Assembly (NCBI GenBank): GCA_001683735.1
Contig: LUGG01000020.1
Span: 496,001 to 560,000, forward strand
Origin: Grifola frondosa
Taxonomy: Eukaryota; Basidiomycota; Agaricomycetes; Polyporales; Grifolaceae
DNA: 64,000 bases
Direction: 5' to 3'
Notes under the pieces: generated by a model
What the model was told of the DNA's origin: nothing
Database searches by the model: none
What the model saw: the letters and a program-made list of their open reading frames with translations, nothing else
In this document: positions 49,288-61,201 of the stretch, piece after piece
How positions within the stretch are numbered: the stretch's first letter is position 1
How the letters are laid out: the number at the start of each line of letters is the position of its first letter
Position numbers and translations under genes: made by a program

Positions 49288-51397
49288 TCAGCGCGCCCGC
49301 CTGCCCCCTCCTCCAAGCACAACTAGCTTGTTATTCCGTCTCTTATTCCCGCCCCGTCCGCCCCTCTGCTCCAGCTCATGCCACGCCACATCAAGATCAT
49401 ACTCGTCCTCCTCCCGCGGGACAGGACGCTGTGCAACCACAACCGGGCGTCCCTGCGCTGCATGTGCAGCAGATGCGAAGCTTCGAGCGCCCCAAGCACC
49501 ACTCGCTTGCGGGGGAGACTCAGGCGCGACTGATTCTCGCACCTCCTCCACTTCTGCTGGTGATGGCGGTCTTACCGGTGGAAGAGAGTCGGCGACATGT
49601 CGTAGATCTGTCCACGACTGCACGAGCTTCTCTTTCTCGCGCTCCTCGGCACGCGCGCGCGCCTTGTCGTCCTTCCGCCCCTTCTCCTTCCGCCTGGCGC
49701 GCCGCAGCTTCAGAGCACCCTCGAAGTTCTTGAGGCCTTCATGCCCGACCACACCTCCGAGGTCTGCCTCTACAAACACCACATCGGCACCCTCGGGAAG
49801 ATGGGCGAGATACTTGCAGCGCTTGCGCAGATCGTCATTCACCGTGCTTTCCGTGTACGACTCTACACGAATGGTGATGGTATCCGGGAAAGCGGCATAA
49901 CTGTGGAAGTGCGAAAATAAGATCTTGATGTCTAGCGGATGAAGGAAGATGGGCAGTCCGCTCGCAGCTTGATAGTAGTAGTATGTCGATGTGGACGGAG
50001 GTGGAGGGTTCAGATTCCGTCGCTGTCTCGGATTCCGCGTAGGAGTAGATGAACGAGCAGGATTAGGAGGTGTAATAGACGCGGGAGATACTCCTCTAAA
50101 GGTGAGAGGCGGAGTGCTGATGCCAGGGTTCTGCGTATCGAGAAAAGCCTGTGGAACGTCTTCTAGGGGAAGTGCCCTCGCTTCTTCTTCTCTCTTTCGG
50201 CGGTCATGAAAAGAGACGCGATCACGTATCTGCTGTTCGAGCTGCATTGCATTATCTATTGCTTCCCGTAATTCCGGAGTGTCCAGTGCAGCAGCTTTAG
50301 CAATCTGCTTTCGCACCTTCAAATCGGCGGCATCGATAAAACCGACACCGAGGTCGTCGCCCATACCTGCCAACAGCCGTCGCTCGGTGGTAAGATCATC
50401 CAGGTCCTTGGTGAGGTCCGTGATCAGATAATCAGGCGTTGCGAGCATGAACTTAGCAAATGCAGCAACATGGGGAAGGAAGTGGAATGGAGCCTGATGC
50501 GGAGGAAGCAAATCGGAAGGCCAGGTGGACGAACGAGGTAGCGCGAGTGTAGTAATCTGCGGACGTTGAATGAGGCGCATCCGGAGTGTAGAGCCGGGAC
50601 AGGGGCAGCGATAAGACCAGAATCCAGGATAGCGGAAGAAGACGAGCCTTCTTGCCGCGTATCGTCGAAATCGTCGACATGGGAACATTCGTCCAACCAT
50701 TTGACGCTCTTCAGTTGCCGTTCGTTCACGGAGTCGAAACATATTGGGCATCGCACCCACTTGATGTTGTTGGAGGTACTTAGTAGATGCAAGATACAAG
50801 GAAAACAGAATACCTGTATCATCTGTGAGACAAAGGAAGTGATGCAAACAAATCATTCGCTTACATGACCGCACTTGGTCATTCGAGGTGCAGTCGGTGG
50901 TGAAAGACAGATGGGGCACGTCAAGACATTTTCTTCTAGAGCTGCGAACTCTCCTGGGCCAGCAGTAGAAGTGATGGCGGAGGTGCGTGGAATGATAACT
51001 TGAAGTATATCATGCCATTGGAAGAAACTTGCGAAGCAGTTGGTAGCTACCAGATAACGTGTAGACACGAACTTACATGTCTGGATCCGCAAAATGAACA
51101 GTGTAGTCGCCGCTCGGGTTCATAACAAAACGATACTGAGCATTGACAAACCCTACAATGCTGGGGTCAACCCGGAGTGCACATAGGCTGATCAAGACGC
51201 GATAGCTACTCACTTTCCTTATTCCAGACACCTTGGTGAGTACCAGTCCTCCTGGTCCTCCTTGGAAGACTTTGAGGGGTGTGAGTTTGTCTCGGAGGAA
51301 GCGTAAAGTTGAGCAAATGGTTTAACGACTGGGTGGATGCCATCTTGAAGGGACGTTTAGGAGGGGCCGACTGCTGGGATCCGGCCTGAGTCGTCAT
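49288..51397 (-). CDS. RNF10/Mag2-type RING E3 ubiquitin ligase
   Basis: Starts at ATG 51397 with a short N-terminus (SLNHLLNFTLPPRQ) and the family block GVWNKERFVNAQYRFVMNP. FFQWHDILQVIIPR and a C3HC4 RING follow (TCPICLSPPTAPRMTKCGHV, FCFPCILHLL, VRCPICFDSV). After the RING come the conserved RLIQRPQITTLALPRSSTWP segment, a long helical region (DLTTERRLLAGMGDDLGVGF), DVPQAFLDTQ, and YYYYQAASGLPIFLHPLDIK. The tail is basic and charged. RNF10-family ligases ubiquitinate 40S proteins such as uS3 and uS5 on stalled ribosomes. One base is missing near 50596-50598 (GGG on plus) between SAILDSGLIAAPVP and STLRMRLIQRP; the downstream 543-codon frame is otherwise intact. Head-to-head with WBP11. 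Confidence 0.9.
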
Positions 51398-51707
51398 CGC
51401 GAGAACAGGACACGACAGTGAAGTCGTCTCTGTCTTCGTGAGTCGTTAGTGAGTAGCGTTGGCGATGAGGAGGATTGTACTAATAGGTCTGTGGGGAGCT
51501 TCCCGGATGGAGGAAGCTGACCACCACTTGGAGTCAAGAGCTGTTTCGCAAGACATCATGACTCTCTGTACGCGCACGTGCCACGCTCCCGAATCCCGAA
51601 CAGCGACTTCATCGTAAACAACGTTCGCAGAACAGCTTGACATCGTTCCTCTCTTGAAGCTCAACTAGTCTGTTCTGTATTTAACCTAGCACAAGAGGTT
51701 CGAAGAC
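51398..51707. promoter_or_regulatory. shared promoter between RNF10-like and WBP11 genes
   Basis: A 310 bp gap between divergent starts 51397 and 51708. Contains no convincing gene or strong core motif. Confidence 0.45.
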
Positions 51708-53517
51708 ATGGCAAAGGGCAAGAGTGTGAACCCCGCTGATGCCTACCGTAAGAATGTCTTATTCCTCGATAGTACTTTGGTGACCAATGTTTTGTGATTA
51801 GGGAAGGCTCAGCGGAAAAAGGAGATCAAGAAGGCGAGTCCTTCAATTTCATGCTATACCCTCACGGATATTAACAGTCCATCCAGTAGAATAAAGCTGA
51901 GCGGACAAAGGCCCGCGATTTTGCTCTCGTGAAGAAAGATACTGGAGGTATGCCATTGTGGTATCGCCTGCTCCACTTTCACCTACCAAGCTTTCTCTAG
52001 ATCTCGAGGAAGATATAGAGAAGCTCGAGGCTGCGTCGGAGTTGTCCGCGTCGGACAAAGCGCATCTCACAGAGCTCAAATCTGAGTTGGAGAGGATCAA
52101 TAAGAAGAAGGAAGAATATGTTGTCGAGCATCCTGAACAGCGAAAGCTCGTATATAGGTCACGTAAACAACATGGCGATAAAGAAGAGAAAGCGGAGGAA
52201 GCTACTGCTCCCAAGAAGAGAAATATGTTCAACAAGCATGGGCTTCCGCGACATCCAGAGAGGAGCATTTATTATGATCCTGTCATGAATCTATGGCGTT
52301 GCCCCCCAGGAATGCCTTACATCGAACGCCGTAAGTGTTCACAGTCTTCTCACAGCAAATAATTGGCCTTAATGCAGACACGTACAGCTTTGCGACCAGA
52401 CGAAGTCGCGAGCGATGAGGACCACTCAGGTACGGTTTAATTTGTGTGTCTAACGATATTCACCAAGTGCATCTACAAACTGTTAGGCGAGGATGACGAT
52501 ATCATGATGCCAGAAGGTCCTCCTCCGGGGCCTGAAAATGAAGAGGTGGTAGGTAGCGATGATGATATCCCGATGCCGGAAGGTCCTCCTCCGCCTAAAG
52601 ATGGAGGTGTGTTCAATTTTTTTTGTGCATTTGTTGGAGGCTGAATGAGTTCGTCAGAACCTCCATTGCCACCCCTGTCATCTCCTCCACCTCATCCGCC
52701 TTTTGTACCTCCTGCTCCCCAGCTCCCCCCGTAGCTCTATTTGTCCCCCCCTCCCCCCGGATTACCGCCGATGCCAGCTGCAGGTGGCTTTCCACCTGGT
52801 GCGCTTCCACCTCCGCTGCCGCCTCCGCCTGGTTTCCCGGGGGTTCAATTGCCGCCTCCCGGCTTTTTTTCGCACAATATCCCTATCACCCCGCCAGGTT
52901 TTCCGCCATTTACCCCTCCCCCTCCGGTTTCTTTCAACCGCAATTCCCGCCCCCGCCCCCTGGCTTCTTTCCTCGCCGAAATCAATCTACCTCCTCCATG
53001 CAGGATCCATTGTCTTCCATCCCACATCAAACATATCAAGCTCATCGCACGGCAAAAATGGCGGCTCCGGCGCCTCCCTCTCTTCCTCAGAATCCGAGCC
53101 TACCTCCGCGTCCCGCATCTGGAAGCATCTCGGCGGCGACAGTATCTGCCGCACCCGAATTGCGCGACTTCAAGAAGGAAAGCATAGCGTTCGTACCGAG
53201 TACTTTGAAACGCAAGAGGCCAGGCGCTGTCGCTGGATCCACCTCAAAAGTCAACGCTGCTCCCTCTCTGGGGCCTCCATCGGGCACTGAAGAGCCTGAA
53301 GCAGTACCTGCCGCGAGGCCCGACTTACTCAGCGCGCTTAGAGACCAATTCGGTACAGCGCCTGTTCGTGAGGCTAAGACAGAGGGCGCGAAGTCCAAGA
53401 GCGACTACGAGAAGTTCGTGGAGGAGATGGACGATCTTGGGTCCCCAGTCACGCAGCTAGCATGTTCGAAATGGTTTAGCCCGCAAAATTTTATTCACTC
53501 CATACAGGCTTTTGTGA
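51708..53517 (+). CDS. WBP11-like splicing factor
   Basis: Begins MAKGKSVNPADAYRKAQRKK then EIKKNKAERTKARDFALVKK, the diagnostic WBP11 N-terminal domain. DLEEDIEKLEAASELS and RNMFNKHGLPRHPERSIYYD follow, then acidic MPEGPPP repeats and a long Pro/Gly-rich WW-binding region (PPPGFP, PPPPPGFF). The C-terminal block is SIAFVPSTLKRKRPG ... DYEKFVEEMDDLGLL. Exons include 51708-51757, 51802-51833, 51890-51947 and 52001-52330; the last is 53508-53517, giving the LL stop seen in animal WBP11. Intron 51834-51889 begins GCGAGT (GC-AG). In the proline region an in-frame TAG occurs at 52732-52734 and a one-base frame change is needed near 52925. Because the surrounding repeats are C-runs, sequence error is likely. 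Role: nuclear pre-mRNA splicing. Confidence 0.85.
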
Positions 53518-53706
53518 GTAATCATGATCATTTCCTTGAGGCTTCGCCCTATGATCTCACTGAATGTGTTATACCCGAGCATGGCTTGGTAAGTAGTTCC
53601 GAAGGCTGATCGGGATGCCCCCTTTGACAAAGGGGCTGGTCTGTTTCGGAATCATCGTACTTTGTTTCACTTTTCAACTTTCTCTGTCCCCGTACCTATC
53701 TCTAAC

Positions 53707-54507
53707 ATGACGTCGGAGAAGCCACCCTGCCAGCTCTGCTATAAGCCCGCGTCTATGAAATGTTCAAAGTGCAAATATGCGCGCGCGGTATTGCTCAACA
53801 GCGCACAGCACTAAGGTACGTAACAATTTCTCATCCAGCTTGCACGAGCTCATAATATTGGTCAGGATTGGCGGCGGCATAAGCCTGAGTGTAAGCTGTT
53901 GTCCACGGTGGGATTAGACCGCCAGGAGGGCTATCCTTTCACCGTGAAGGCGGTCCTGTTCCCTGTCGATGGCGATACACCTCGCATTATCGACGTGCAT
54001 TATAAATTGCGACAGACCCCTGATGGGTCGAACCCGCATATCTTGCAACACATCCCCGACTTCGGTCCATGGCTTGGATCATCCAAGCCACGGCCTGCCT
54101 CGATACAGAAAGATGGTCTCAATGGACGTCCTCTTGGTCGTAGCCTTCTACTGGTGTGCGACGATTCCTTCCAACACAACGGGTCGGCGCCGAATACTTC
54201 TATCCAGCGCATTATTGGAGAGGGTGGCCACAAGTCGAAGTGGGCAGGGCATGTTCTAGGATTCAGAGAGAGGGAACCCGCCGTCATGATCGCTCAGCTT
54301 GACGATATCAAGCTTGAAGATGTGGAAGTGTTCAAGAAATATTTCAGGGAGGGTCATATCGGGCGACACATCTGTGAGTTTGTTTCTTCTACACCGCGAA
54401 CGGTCGATGTTGAGGCATCTTCAGTGAACATGTCGAACTATCCTGAGCTTCCTGTCGGTTTCGACTGGGCTGCCGATCTCCTGGCGGCCGTTCCCGCTCG
54501 TCGTTGA
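53707..54507 (+). CDS. MYND-finger protein, tandem copy 1 (frameshifted finger)
   Basis: Exons 53707-53815, 53866-54373 and 54425-54507. The MYND-like zinc finger CQLCYKPASMKCSKC is followed by a GC-dinucleotide stretch (53779-53788) where the frame is lost: the correct RYCSTAHS appears only in another frame, so the finger is broken as written. Exon 2 continues DWRRHKPECKLLSTVGL, YPFTVKAVLFPVDGDTPRI and KLEDVEVFKKYFREG. The intron at 54374-54424 is 51 nt, a multiple of three, so retention would insert 17 codons; splicing matches copy 2 better. MYND fingers usually bind proline peptides. The rest of the domain is unknown to me. Confidence 0.65.
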
Positions 54508-54906
54508 TCAGACATGTATATCGCTGTATATCTCCTAGCACCAGACTCGATTATGGTTAAATTTTTTCTCTCCATCTGTGCTCAAAGAACTGGAAAAGTG
54601 CCTCCATATCGACGTACTCTGCCGTAGTTAAATATGAGCCACATCCCCGCAATAGTGAAGCCCGTAGTAAGACCTCAAACACTTTCCTTCTGTCGGACAT
54701 TGTAAATAAATCCTTTGCAGTTTGATTCCGAACGCCACCACCGTCACCCGCTCTCGGATATTGAATATTGAATATTGATCGAGGGGTCCCCCCTGAATGG
54801 TTGTTTTCATAAAATCTGCTTAGTTCAGTTCAAGGTACGTCCTCCTCGTCTCGACCTCCGTGCACCTCATCCTCGTTATCTGCCCTTTGTCGCTCGTGTT
54901 TTGAAG

Positions 54907-55697
54907 ATGGCAGATGACGCCCCTTGCCAGTTTTGTTTTGAGCCCGCCGGGACTTTGCAGTGCTCGAAATGCAAGGCCGCCCGCTATTGCTCAACAGCAC
55001 ATAGCGTCTCTGTAAGTGGTGCATACACTTATTTTCTTTTGTAAGATATTCATTCCAATGCGTAGGACTGGCAGCGACACAAGCCCGAGTGCAATCTGCT
55101 GTCTACGGTAGGATTGAAGGGTCAGAATGGCTACCCGTTTACCGTGAAAGCCGTTCTGTTCCCTGCCGACGGTGACACGCCCCGTATTGTCGACGTCCGC
55201 TACAAACTGCGCCAGGTCCGCGATGTTCCGACGCTGCAGCACGACCTCGACCTGGGCTCGTGGGTGGGCTCGGGACCAGATACCATCACGATCCAGAAGT
55301 CTGGAGTCAACGGACCTCCTCTTGGACGCAGCATCATGTTGATGTATAATGGAAATTTTTTTAACGACGGTTCGCCGTTGAATCGGTCCATCCAACGTCT
55401 CGCCGGAGGGAGATGTCACCCCTGGGGAGGACATATGCTTGGGTTCAGATACACGGATCCTTCCGCTATCATCGCTCGCTATGAGGACGTCAAGACTGAA
55501 GATGTAGAAGTGTTCAAAAAGTATTTTAGAGAGGGCGGTACGGGCCAGAGCATTCGTGAGTACTTCCGCCTCTCGCGCTGCAGTTTTGTGGCTCGAGCTG
55601 AGGTTCCGCAATAGCGGCATTCAATGATCCTTTGGATGTACCGGTGGATGCTAATTTCTTGGAAGCGATGGGCTTCACGACTGTCAATTTGGGATGA
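54907..55697 (+). CDS. MYND-finger protein, tandem copy 2
   Basis: Exons 54907-55011, 55066-55555 and 55615-55697. Starts MADDAPCQFCFEPAGTLQCS and has a complete MYND pattern (CQFC, CSKC, YC, and HKPEC across the first intron). The body is about 60-65 percent identical by eye to copy 1 in the same order (GYPFTVKAVLFPADGDTPRI, PPLGRSIMLM, SIQRLAGG, DVEVFKKYFREGG). The last exon gives IPAFNDPLDVPVDANFLEAM then GFTTVNLG. Intron positions match copy 1, so the pair is a recent tandem duplication, separated by 400 bp. Function unknown; predicted soluble and intracellular. Confidence 0.8.
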
Positions 55698-55949
55698 GTT
55701 TGTAGAAGACGCCGTGTCCCGTTCCAGTTAGCAGTTTGTATGTATTCAAGTCCGCCAAATACCACTCCTGTATGTCGGCTGAAAAGACGGAGCTCTTCCA
55801 TTTGCAATTGGCTTTGATCAGATTTGTCGTCAGTGGCCGATTATGCCAGTGGCGGGGCAACGCTCCTCTTCCTTTGAACATAAATGCCATTTTTTGTTGT
55901 CCTGCATACTTTTTAAATTCCAACGTTAATATGACAGAGCTATCATATC

Positions 55950-56098
55950 ACCTTACCAAGACTCCCTACGAGGACGTCGAGCGTGGAGACGTCGGAGTGT
56001 TCTTGAAATACCAGAGGGAGGAGCCTACAGTAGCTGGAGCAGGAGTTTCTCCACGGCATGTCTGGTATCTTGCGTGCTTAAATTCACGAAATAGCTGA
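55950..56098 (+). pseudogene. truncated third copy of the MYND-protein tail
   Basis: The frame reads YEDVERGDVGVFLKYQREEP, closely matching YEDVKTEDVEVFKKYFREGG near the end of the copy 2 body. No upstream finger or body is present, so this is a leftover fragment of a third duplicate. It ends at a stop at 56096-56098. Confidence 0.6.
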
Positions 56099-56613
56099 TC
56101 TGGAACTTGGAGACAAGGAGCTGGACTAGGACATCATACGTTCCGGTCGAACTATGCAGCTAGCAAAAATCAGCCGCATACTAGGAAAATCTTCACTGTG
56201 TGTTTGAGTCTGAGCCGTAATTTGTTATTTGTTATGCAGGGATGATATCGCTGAATTGTAGCCTATTTGGATCGATCGACGTTCGGACCTGAGACGACAG
56301 ACTCACTTGAGAACTTGTGCTGCTCAGCGCTAGCAGCTTCAGACTCCCCATCCAACAACCGTGCTTGCTGGTATAAACGACGGCGACGATAGTCACAGCA
56401 GCGATGGCGACATTAGCGAGTCGGACAGGGATGTCGGCTTTGACCGATACAAGTCGTACGTTTATAGCCGCTGAGTCACCGACAACTCACGAGCCTACGG
56501 TCTTCCGCGGTTTAGCACTTCATCCCATTGCCTCCATTGCCACTCGATGTTGAGTCGCGAATGCGCCTGTTGATGTCCTATTGGTATCAAGTGAAGGAGG
56601 TTCCACGCAGGCA
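56099..56613. other. intergenic, no supported gene
   Basis: About 515 bp between the MYND remnant and the next F-box-like gene. No motif or usable frame was seen. Confidence 0.5.
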
Positions 56614-57995
56614 ATGACCACAGTCACAACACCAATTTTGCTCAGTCCTAGACCTCTTGCTCGGTGTCCCGGCAGCTTCCTATTACTGCCACTTCTGCCT
56701 CACAGGCCTCCAGTCAAGCCTCTGCCTTCGGAGGTATGGTCTAAGATTCTGGATGATGTCTTCCATCACTATGAATCGGACGCATCCATAACGTCGCATG
56801 ATCGAGAGGAAATGAGGTGGGGGCTGTTAGTGATCTGCAAAGACTTGAAGGTTCGTCCTCAAGTCCCACATCCGTATGAGCTACCTGTTGTATGTGGGTA
56901 CTGAATGCGAGTGATATGACTTTCAGGCAGTTGCTTTACCGTTGTACTATGCACGGGTTCGCATCACATCCCTGCCCACACTGGCAAAGTTCACTGCACA
57001 CCTTCACGACTCGGACCAGAAGTGGGACTCCATTCGCCGGATACCGTACTCCACTCCTGGAAGATGGGTCCAGTGTCTTGACCTATCTGACCTGCAGTGC
57101 TGTGTGAAAGTCGAAGTGTTTCGCATCGACGCGCTCCTCACTCAACTCTTTCCCTTACTCCCGCTGATGACGCGTCTCATTCTGAATACCCCAATTATTC
57201 TCAGCCGACGTGCCCTGACGAGTTTAGCATGTCGCGATGGTATATCCAATCTGCGCGTTCTCATGGGCGTCCATTTCTTCATCAAACCAGCAAGACGACA
57301 TCTTCGTTGACATGCTGCGTTTATGCCCGAACTTAGAGGAACTGGAAGTTCTTGGATGTGGTATCGACACTGCAGAACTACAATTTTCGGGGGTTGACAT
57401 ACCTCTTGCCCATTTACATGCTCTTCAACTCCCACGGCTACGAAAACTTGTGATGCTTTCTATGCCTTCCTCATCTGTGATGTTCACCCTCCTCCATTCT
57501 TCTCTGCCTGCGCTCCGCCATCTTACGATAACTCCTTATGATGATGTCTCTGTGCCAACTTCACTCTTCTCTCAATTTATCGATGTACATGGTGAAAAGC
57601 TGACTTCCCTGCACCTGTACACTGTAAAACAATGGCCCACAGCGTTATTCCCCTCCCCCACCACGCTATTACAAACATGCTTTAACCTATACCACCTTTC
57701 TCTGGAATTGCCGTTACCGGTTCTCTCCCTATCCTCGGACTACCTACGCCATTCGCTTCAAATTCTCTCGATTCCGCGGCCGGATGCCGAATTCTTAAAT
57801 GCCCTAGAAGCGCTGCTTCCGAAGCTGCCATCTCTGCAGTTCGTGAGGACACGCGACGTGCGGTGGTTGCGAAGCGGGATGTCTTCGCGTGCTCAGCAAG
57901 CTGGCGTACAGGGCGAGATGGTGGCCTGGAGGAAGCGGTTAGCTCGGAGAGGGATACAGCTTGTCGACTCCGAGTGGAGCTTGAATGCTGGATGA
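56614..57995 (+). CDS. F-box-like, leucine-rich protein
   Basis: ATG at 56614 (MTTVTTPILLS). Exon 1 ends at 56850 and exon 2 starts at 56927. The early block VKPLPSEVWSKILDDVF then EEMRWGLLVICKDLKAVALP matches the fungal F-box pattern. It is followed by irregular leucine-rich segments (YARVRITSLPTLAKFTAHL, LLPLMTRLILNTPIIL, LCPNLEELEVLGCGID, LPALRHLTITPYDDV, SLQILSIPRPD). Such proteins act as substrate adaptors of SCF ubiquitin ligases. The frame changes once near 57280-57300 (LRVLMG joins QQDDIFVDMLRLCPNLEELE); either a small indel or decay. No partner can be inferred from its neighbours. Confidence 0.65.
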
Positions 57996-58557
57996 TGTGA
58001 GAGGTTTGTATTTTTCGTCGTGTATCGATATATCTATTTGATATGTTTGTGGAAATAAACATCCCGCTCCTCACCTGTAAGTCCTCATCTTCATTGCATC
58101 GCCCATCCTAATGTTGTACTGTTTGGTCCTAGGAAACTTGTATGCTTTTCACAATTAATCATCGATACTGCTTTCTTTGTACGAGAATTACGCGGTGCAG
58201 ATGATCGCGGTGCAAGCTGTTCAAGACAAAAGAGTGCAGTGCTTTCTTCGTAACCTCGATGAGTCCGCGAAATTATCTTTTTCATCACATCGACATCTGC
58301 AGTTAAAAACGAGCGTAGCTCTACGTGGTCAGGTCCCTGGCACCCGATAGGAAGTAACATTCGCTGTGGCTCCACCGCCTTCAAGAGGATGCTGTGCGGG
58401 TTTGCTTGGGACACAGGTTGCATTGTCCGTGGCCAGACTGACATCAGCCACTGGCGAGAAGCACATGCGACAAGGGCGACTTTCTGTTAAAAGGCGAGGT
58501 TCTTCGCTTGCCTTATATTATCTTTGCACTCCAATCCGACGTTTCACATACTATCCA
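57996..58557. other. intergenic, no supported gene
   Basis: About 560 bp. Frames on both strands are short and motif-free. It includes the F-box gene 3' UTR and the leader of the kinase-like gene. Confidence 0.5.
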
Positions 58558-59354
58558 ATGCCAAGATCAAGCGAAATCAAGCTCACTGTTGACCGTGTCG
58601 AACATGTGCTGTGTTCGCCAGATGGATACGAATACACGCACAGTCAAGCTCGACTAATGTTTTACGAGCTTGTCCTCATCAAATCCCCACACTGCGATGA
58701 CAAGCGTGCTGCCATCGACGGTGGGACATGGGTCTTCAGATCGTCTCTGCACTTTTCCAACACGGATGAGCGGCCTGTCGACGTCGCAGTGAAGTGGGCT
58801 CGTGGAAAAGTGGCCGTGGAGAGTTTACAATACGAAGCGGGAATGTATGTGGATCCAGCCCTAACGTCTCTGCAAGGTACCGTCGTGCCGAAGTTCTATG
58901 GCTTCTATTTCTCGACGGATGAACACGTGGACATTGCCTGCCTCGTCTTGGAGTAGACCGTGATATCGTGCCCGAGGGAAACTCAAGTTCAAGTGAGTCA
59001 TCATAGCATCGCCTTTCCTGATACTTGGTGCTGAACAGTCAAATATCCAGTGTTGGAGCAGTGGCGGCCGTTCGTAAACTGCATCCGGCTGGAATTATAC
59101 ACGACAACTTACATGAAGACAGCAATTTCTTGGTAGGCTGCAATGGGGCGGTCCGTGTCATCGATTTTTCTCGTGCGCAGAAGCACCAGTGCAAGGGAGT
59201 TTTGGAGAGCAGCCAGGGGAAGGTGGATCTATCATGCAAGGAACTGCTTGACGTGGAGAACCGCTTCGGTCTGGTTCCAACTGTCAATATGCTGTCTCGC
59301 AAAGTTATGGGGTGGTCCCTCATGGTGGCACTGGCGATGAGGAATTCTTCTTAA
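58558..59354 (+). pseudogene. fungal protein-kinase-like fragment, probably inactive
   Basis: Starts MPRSSEIKLTVDRVEHVL. The N-lobe carries a beta-3-like Lys (DVAVKWARGK) and a helix-C/beta-4 region (GTVVPKFYGFYF, IACLVLE), then an in-frame stop at about 58954. After an intron-like gap the C-lobe resumes: VRKLHPAGIIHDNLHEDSNF, GAVRVIDFSRAQKHQCKG. The catalytic loop reads H-D-N-L where active kinases have H-x-D-L, and the metal motif is DFS. This small kinase-like family is common in mushroom genomes. The stop and the altered catalytic Asp suggest a pseudokinase or decaying gene. Confidence 0.6.
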
Positions 59355-59550
59355 ACCACACATTCATCCTTCTTATACATCCCATTGCGCTGCGCCCACA
59401 AAGCAACCTTGGAATTTATGAGCATGCCTTTGACTAGAGTGTTGAGCGTCTATTGAGCGTCGGAATCTGCCCAAATAAGGCAACCATCAACGTTTGCTGC
59501 GAACCTACTAACATGTTGAGCCGTTCCCTCGACCAGTAGGTCTCCTCCAC

Positions 59551-61201
59551 ATGGGTTCGTCCATGGCTGCCCCAGTCATCGAGTCGGGGACAACCAATGA
59601 TACTCTAAACTCTGGTTCAGCTGGCGGGGGACCCTTCCTCCGCCTCCGCCGTTCTCTCAGCGACAAGACTCACTTCTCGAAATCGCGCACGGCTCCACAG
59701 AAACAGTCCTCGCAGCTTCCGCCGACCACAGAGGAATGTGCTGAGACAGAAACCGGACCACGTATAGCACGGTCGAAGGCAAAGCTCATGGCCTTCGAGC
59801 GTTTCATCAGAGGGAGGACGAAGACGGACGGGACGGTGGAGTTCCCCCCGTGAGCTGGCTTGCAACCAAGGATGATACACAAGTAATCAAAGACACGGGT
59901 ACGCCTGACGGAGAACCCTCCGCTGCTGTTGTCGAGGGAACTACCTTACCCTCGTCTACCATACTATCTTCGCAGAATGCGGAGACCGCAGCAGAAGCAG
60001 ACTCGACATCCGCAGACCCTGACGTTGAGCCTTCAACAGGCATTGTGGATGCGGTCGCCGAAGGCACTCCAGAGCCCGGTTCTCTCGCTCGCAGGATTCA
60101 ATCCTTGCTCTCGTCGTTACCGCCCTTCCTAACGCCGTTGCCTCCCTCTCCCTCGACGTCTTCGTCTACAGCGGGACCCACAGAATCGCCGCCAGCGATT
60201 TCAGACTCGCGACTCATCTCCTTGCTGTCTTCTCCCTCGATTATGAACGGGTCGGTTGCGAAGGGGAGACAGAGTGTATGGTCTATACTGGACAAGCTCC
60301 GGTTGACTGGAGTGGTATCATCGAAGCAGCCAAGCACCAGCAAGGCAGAGATCGAGAGAGGTGGCATCCAGGAACGAATGGAGGAAATATTGGAAGACGA
60401 CGACAGCGTGATGTTCTATGGTCCGCTCATCCCTACACCGCAGTCCGAAGTCGAGCTTGCCCAGTCGGAAATTATCTCTGTAAATGAAGAAGGGGAATTG
60501 GTCAGCGACGCTCAAGAGGGGAAGCCTCTTACGGACCTTGGTTCTCTCGCGGAACAGCGAGTTCTGAGCGACCGTCTCGGATCCATATGGCCTTTCGGGA
60601 AACCGAAGGCCTCATCGGATGAGCAAATTCATGTCAAGAAGATCATCGAGAAGCGAATCTGGGTGCCTTCTGATACGCAAATATCGTTACAAGTAATGTG
60701 GTGGGGATATCGGGTGTAAGTGAATGACTTGCTATTTCTTGTTGAAAGCTCATGCCATTTTGTTCGCCACACAGCTGGCTTCCTCCACCGGTCCTCGCTC
60801 TTCTCGACAACAAAGAGATAGAGGCTGGAAAGGTCGCTGCCTTATTGACGACTGCACTCAAGTGGCTACTCCACCACGTTCCTGACTCGGCAGTCCCTCC
60901 ACAATTCCGACCTGCACTTGATCTCGTAAGAGGTCTCGTACCCTATCTCGGCTACATCGGCGGTTTCGTCGCATGGAGCTGGGGCGCGATCAAAGGGTTT
61001 GACACAGGTGCACCAGTGATGATGTTTGTGGCTCATCGATCATTTCTGACGGGATTCATAGGACGTGGAGTAATTCTGACTGCAACTTGGCTCTTACCTG
61101 TCGCACTTATCCCAGGTACCTGGGAAGACAGCGATGTACCCAAACCAGTATCATCTTCTGCGCCTGCCCAGAGTGCCACAGAACCATCAGGTACGTCATG
61201 A
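59551..61201 (+). CDS. conserved basidiomycete protein with C-terminal membrane helices
   Basis: ATG at 59551. Exons roughly 59551-60715, 60775-61007 and 61062-61201. The N-terminal half is low-complexity and acidic. The C-terminal half looks folded: DDDSVMFYGPLIPTP, RIWVPSDTQISLQVMWWGYR, VWLPPPVLALLDNKEIEAGK, LLTTALKWLLHHVPDSAVPP and RPALDLVRGLVPYLGYIGGF. The hydrophobic stretches LVPYLGYIGGFVAWSWGAI and GVILTATWLLPVALIP probably insert in a membrane. At 59845 the first frame stops (PPTGA) and the long frame begins; one extra C in the run of six C restores FPPVSWLATKDD, but GTGAGC there could also be an intron donor. Function unknown. Confidence 0.65.

Noticed and set aside
49158..49900. Plus-strand frames of 190 codons
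   Set aside because: Antisense shadows of the RNF10 C-terminal exon.
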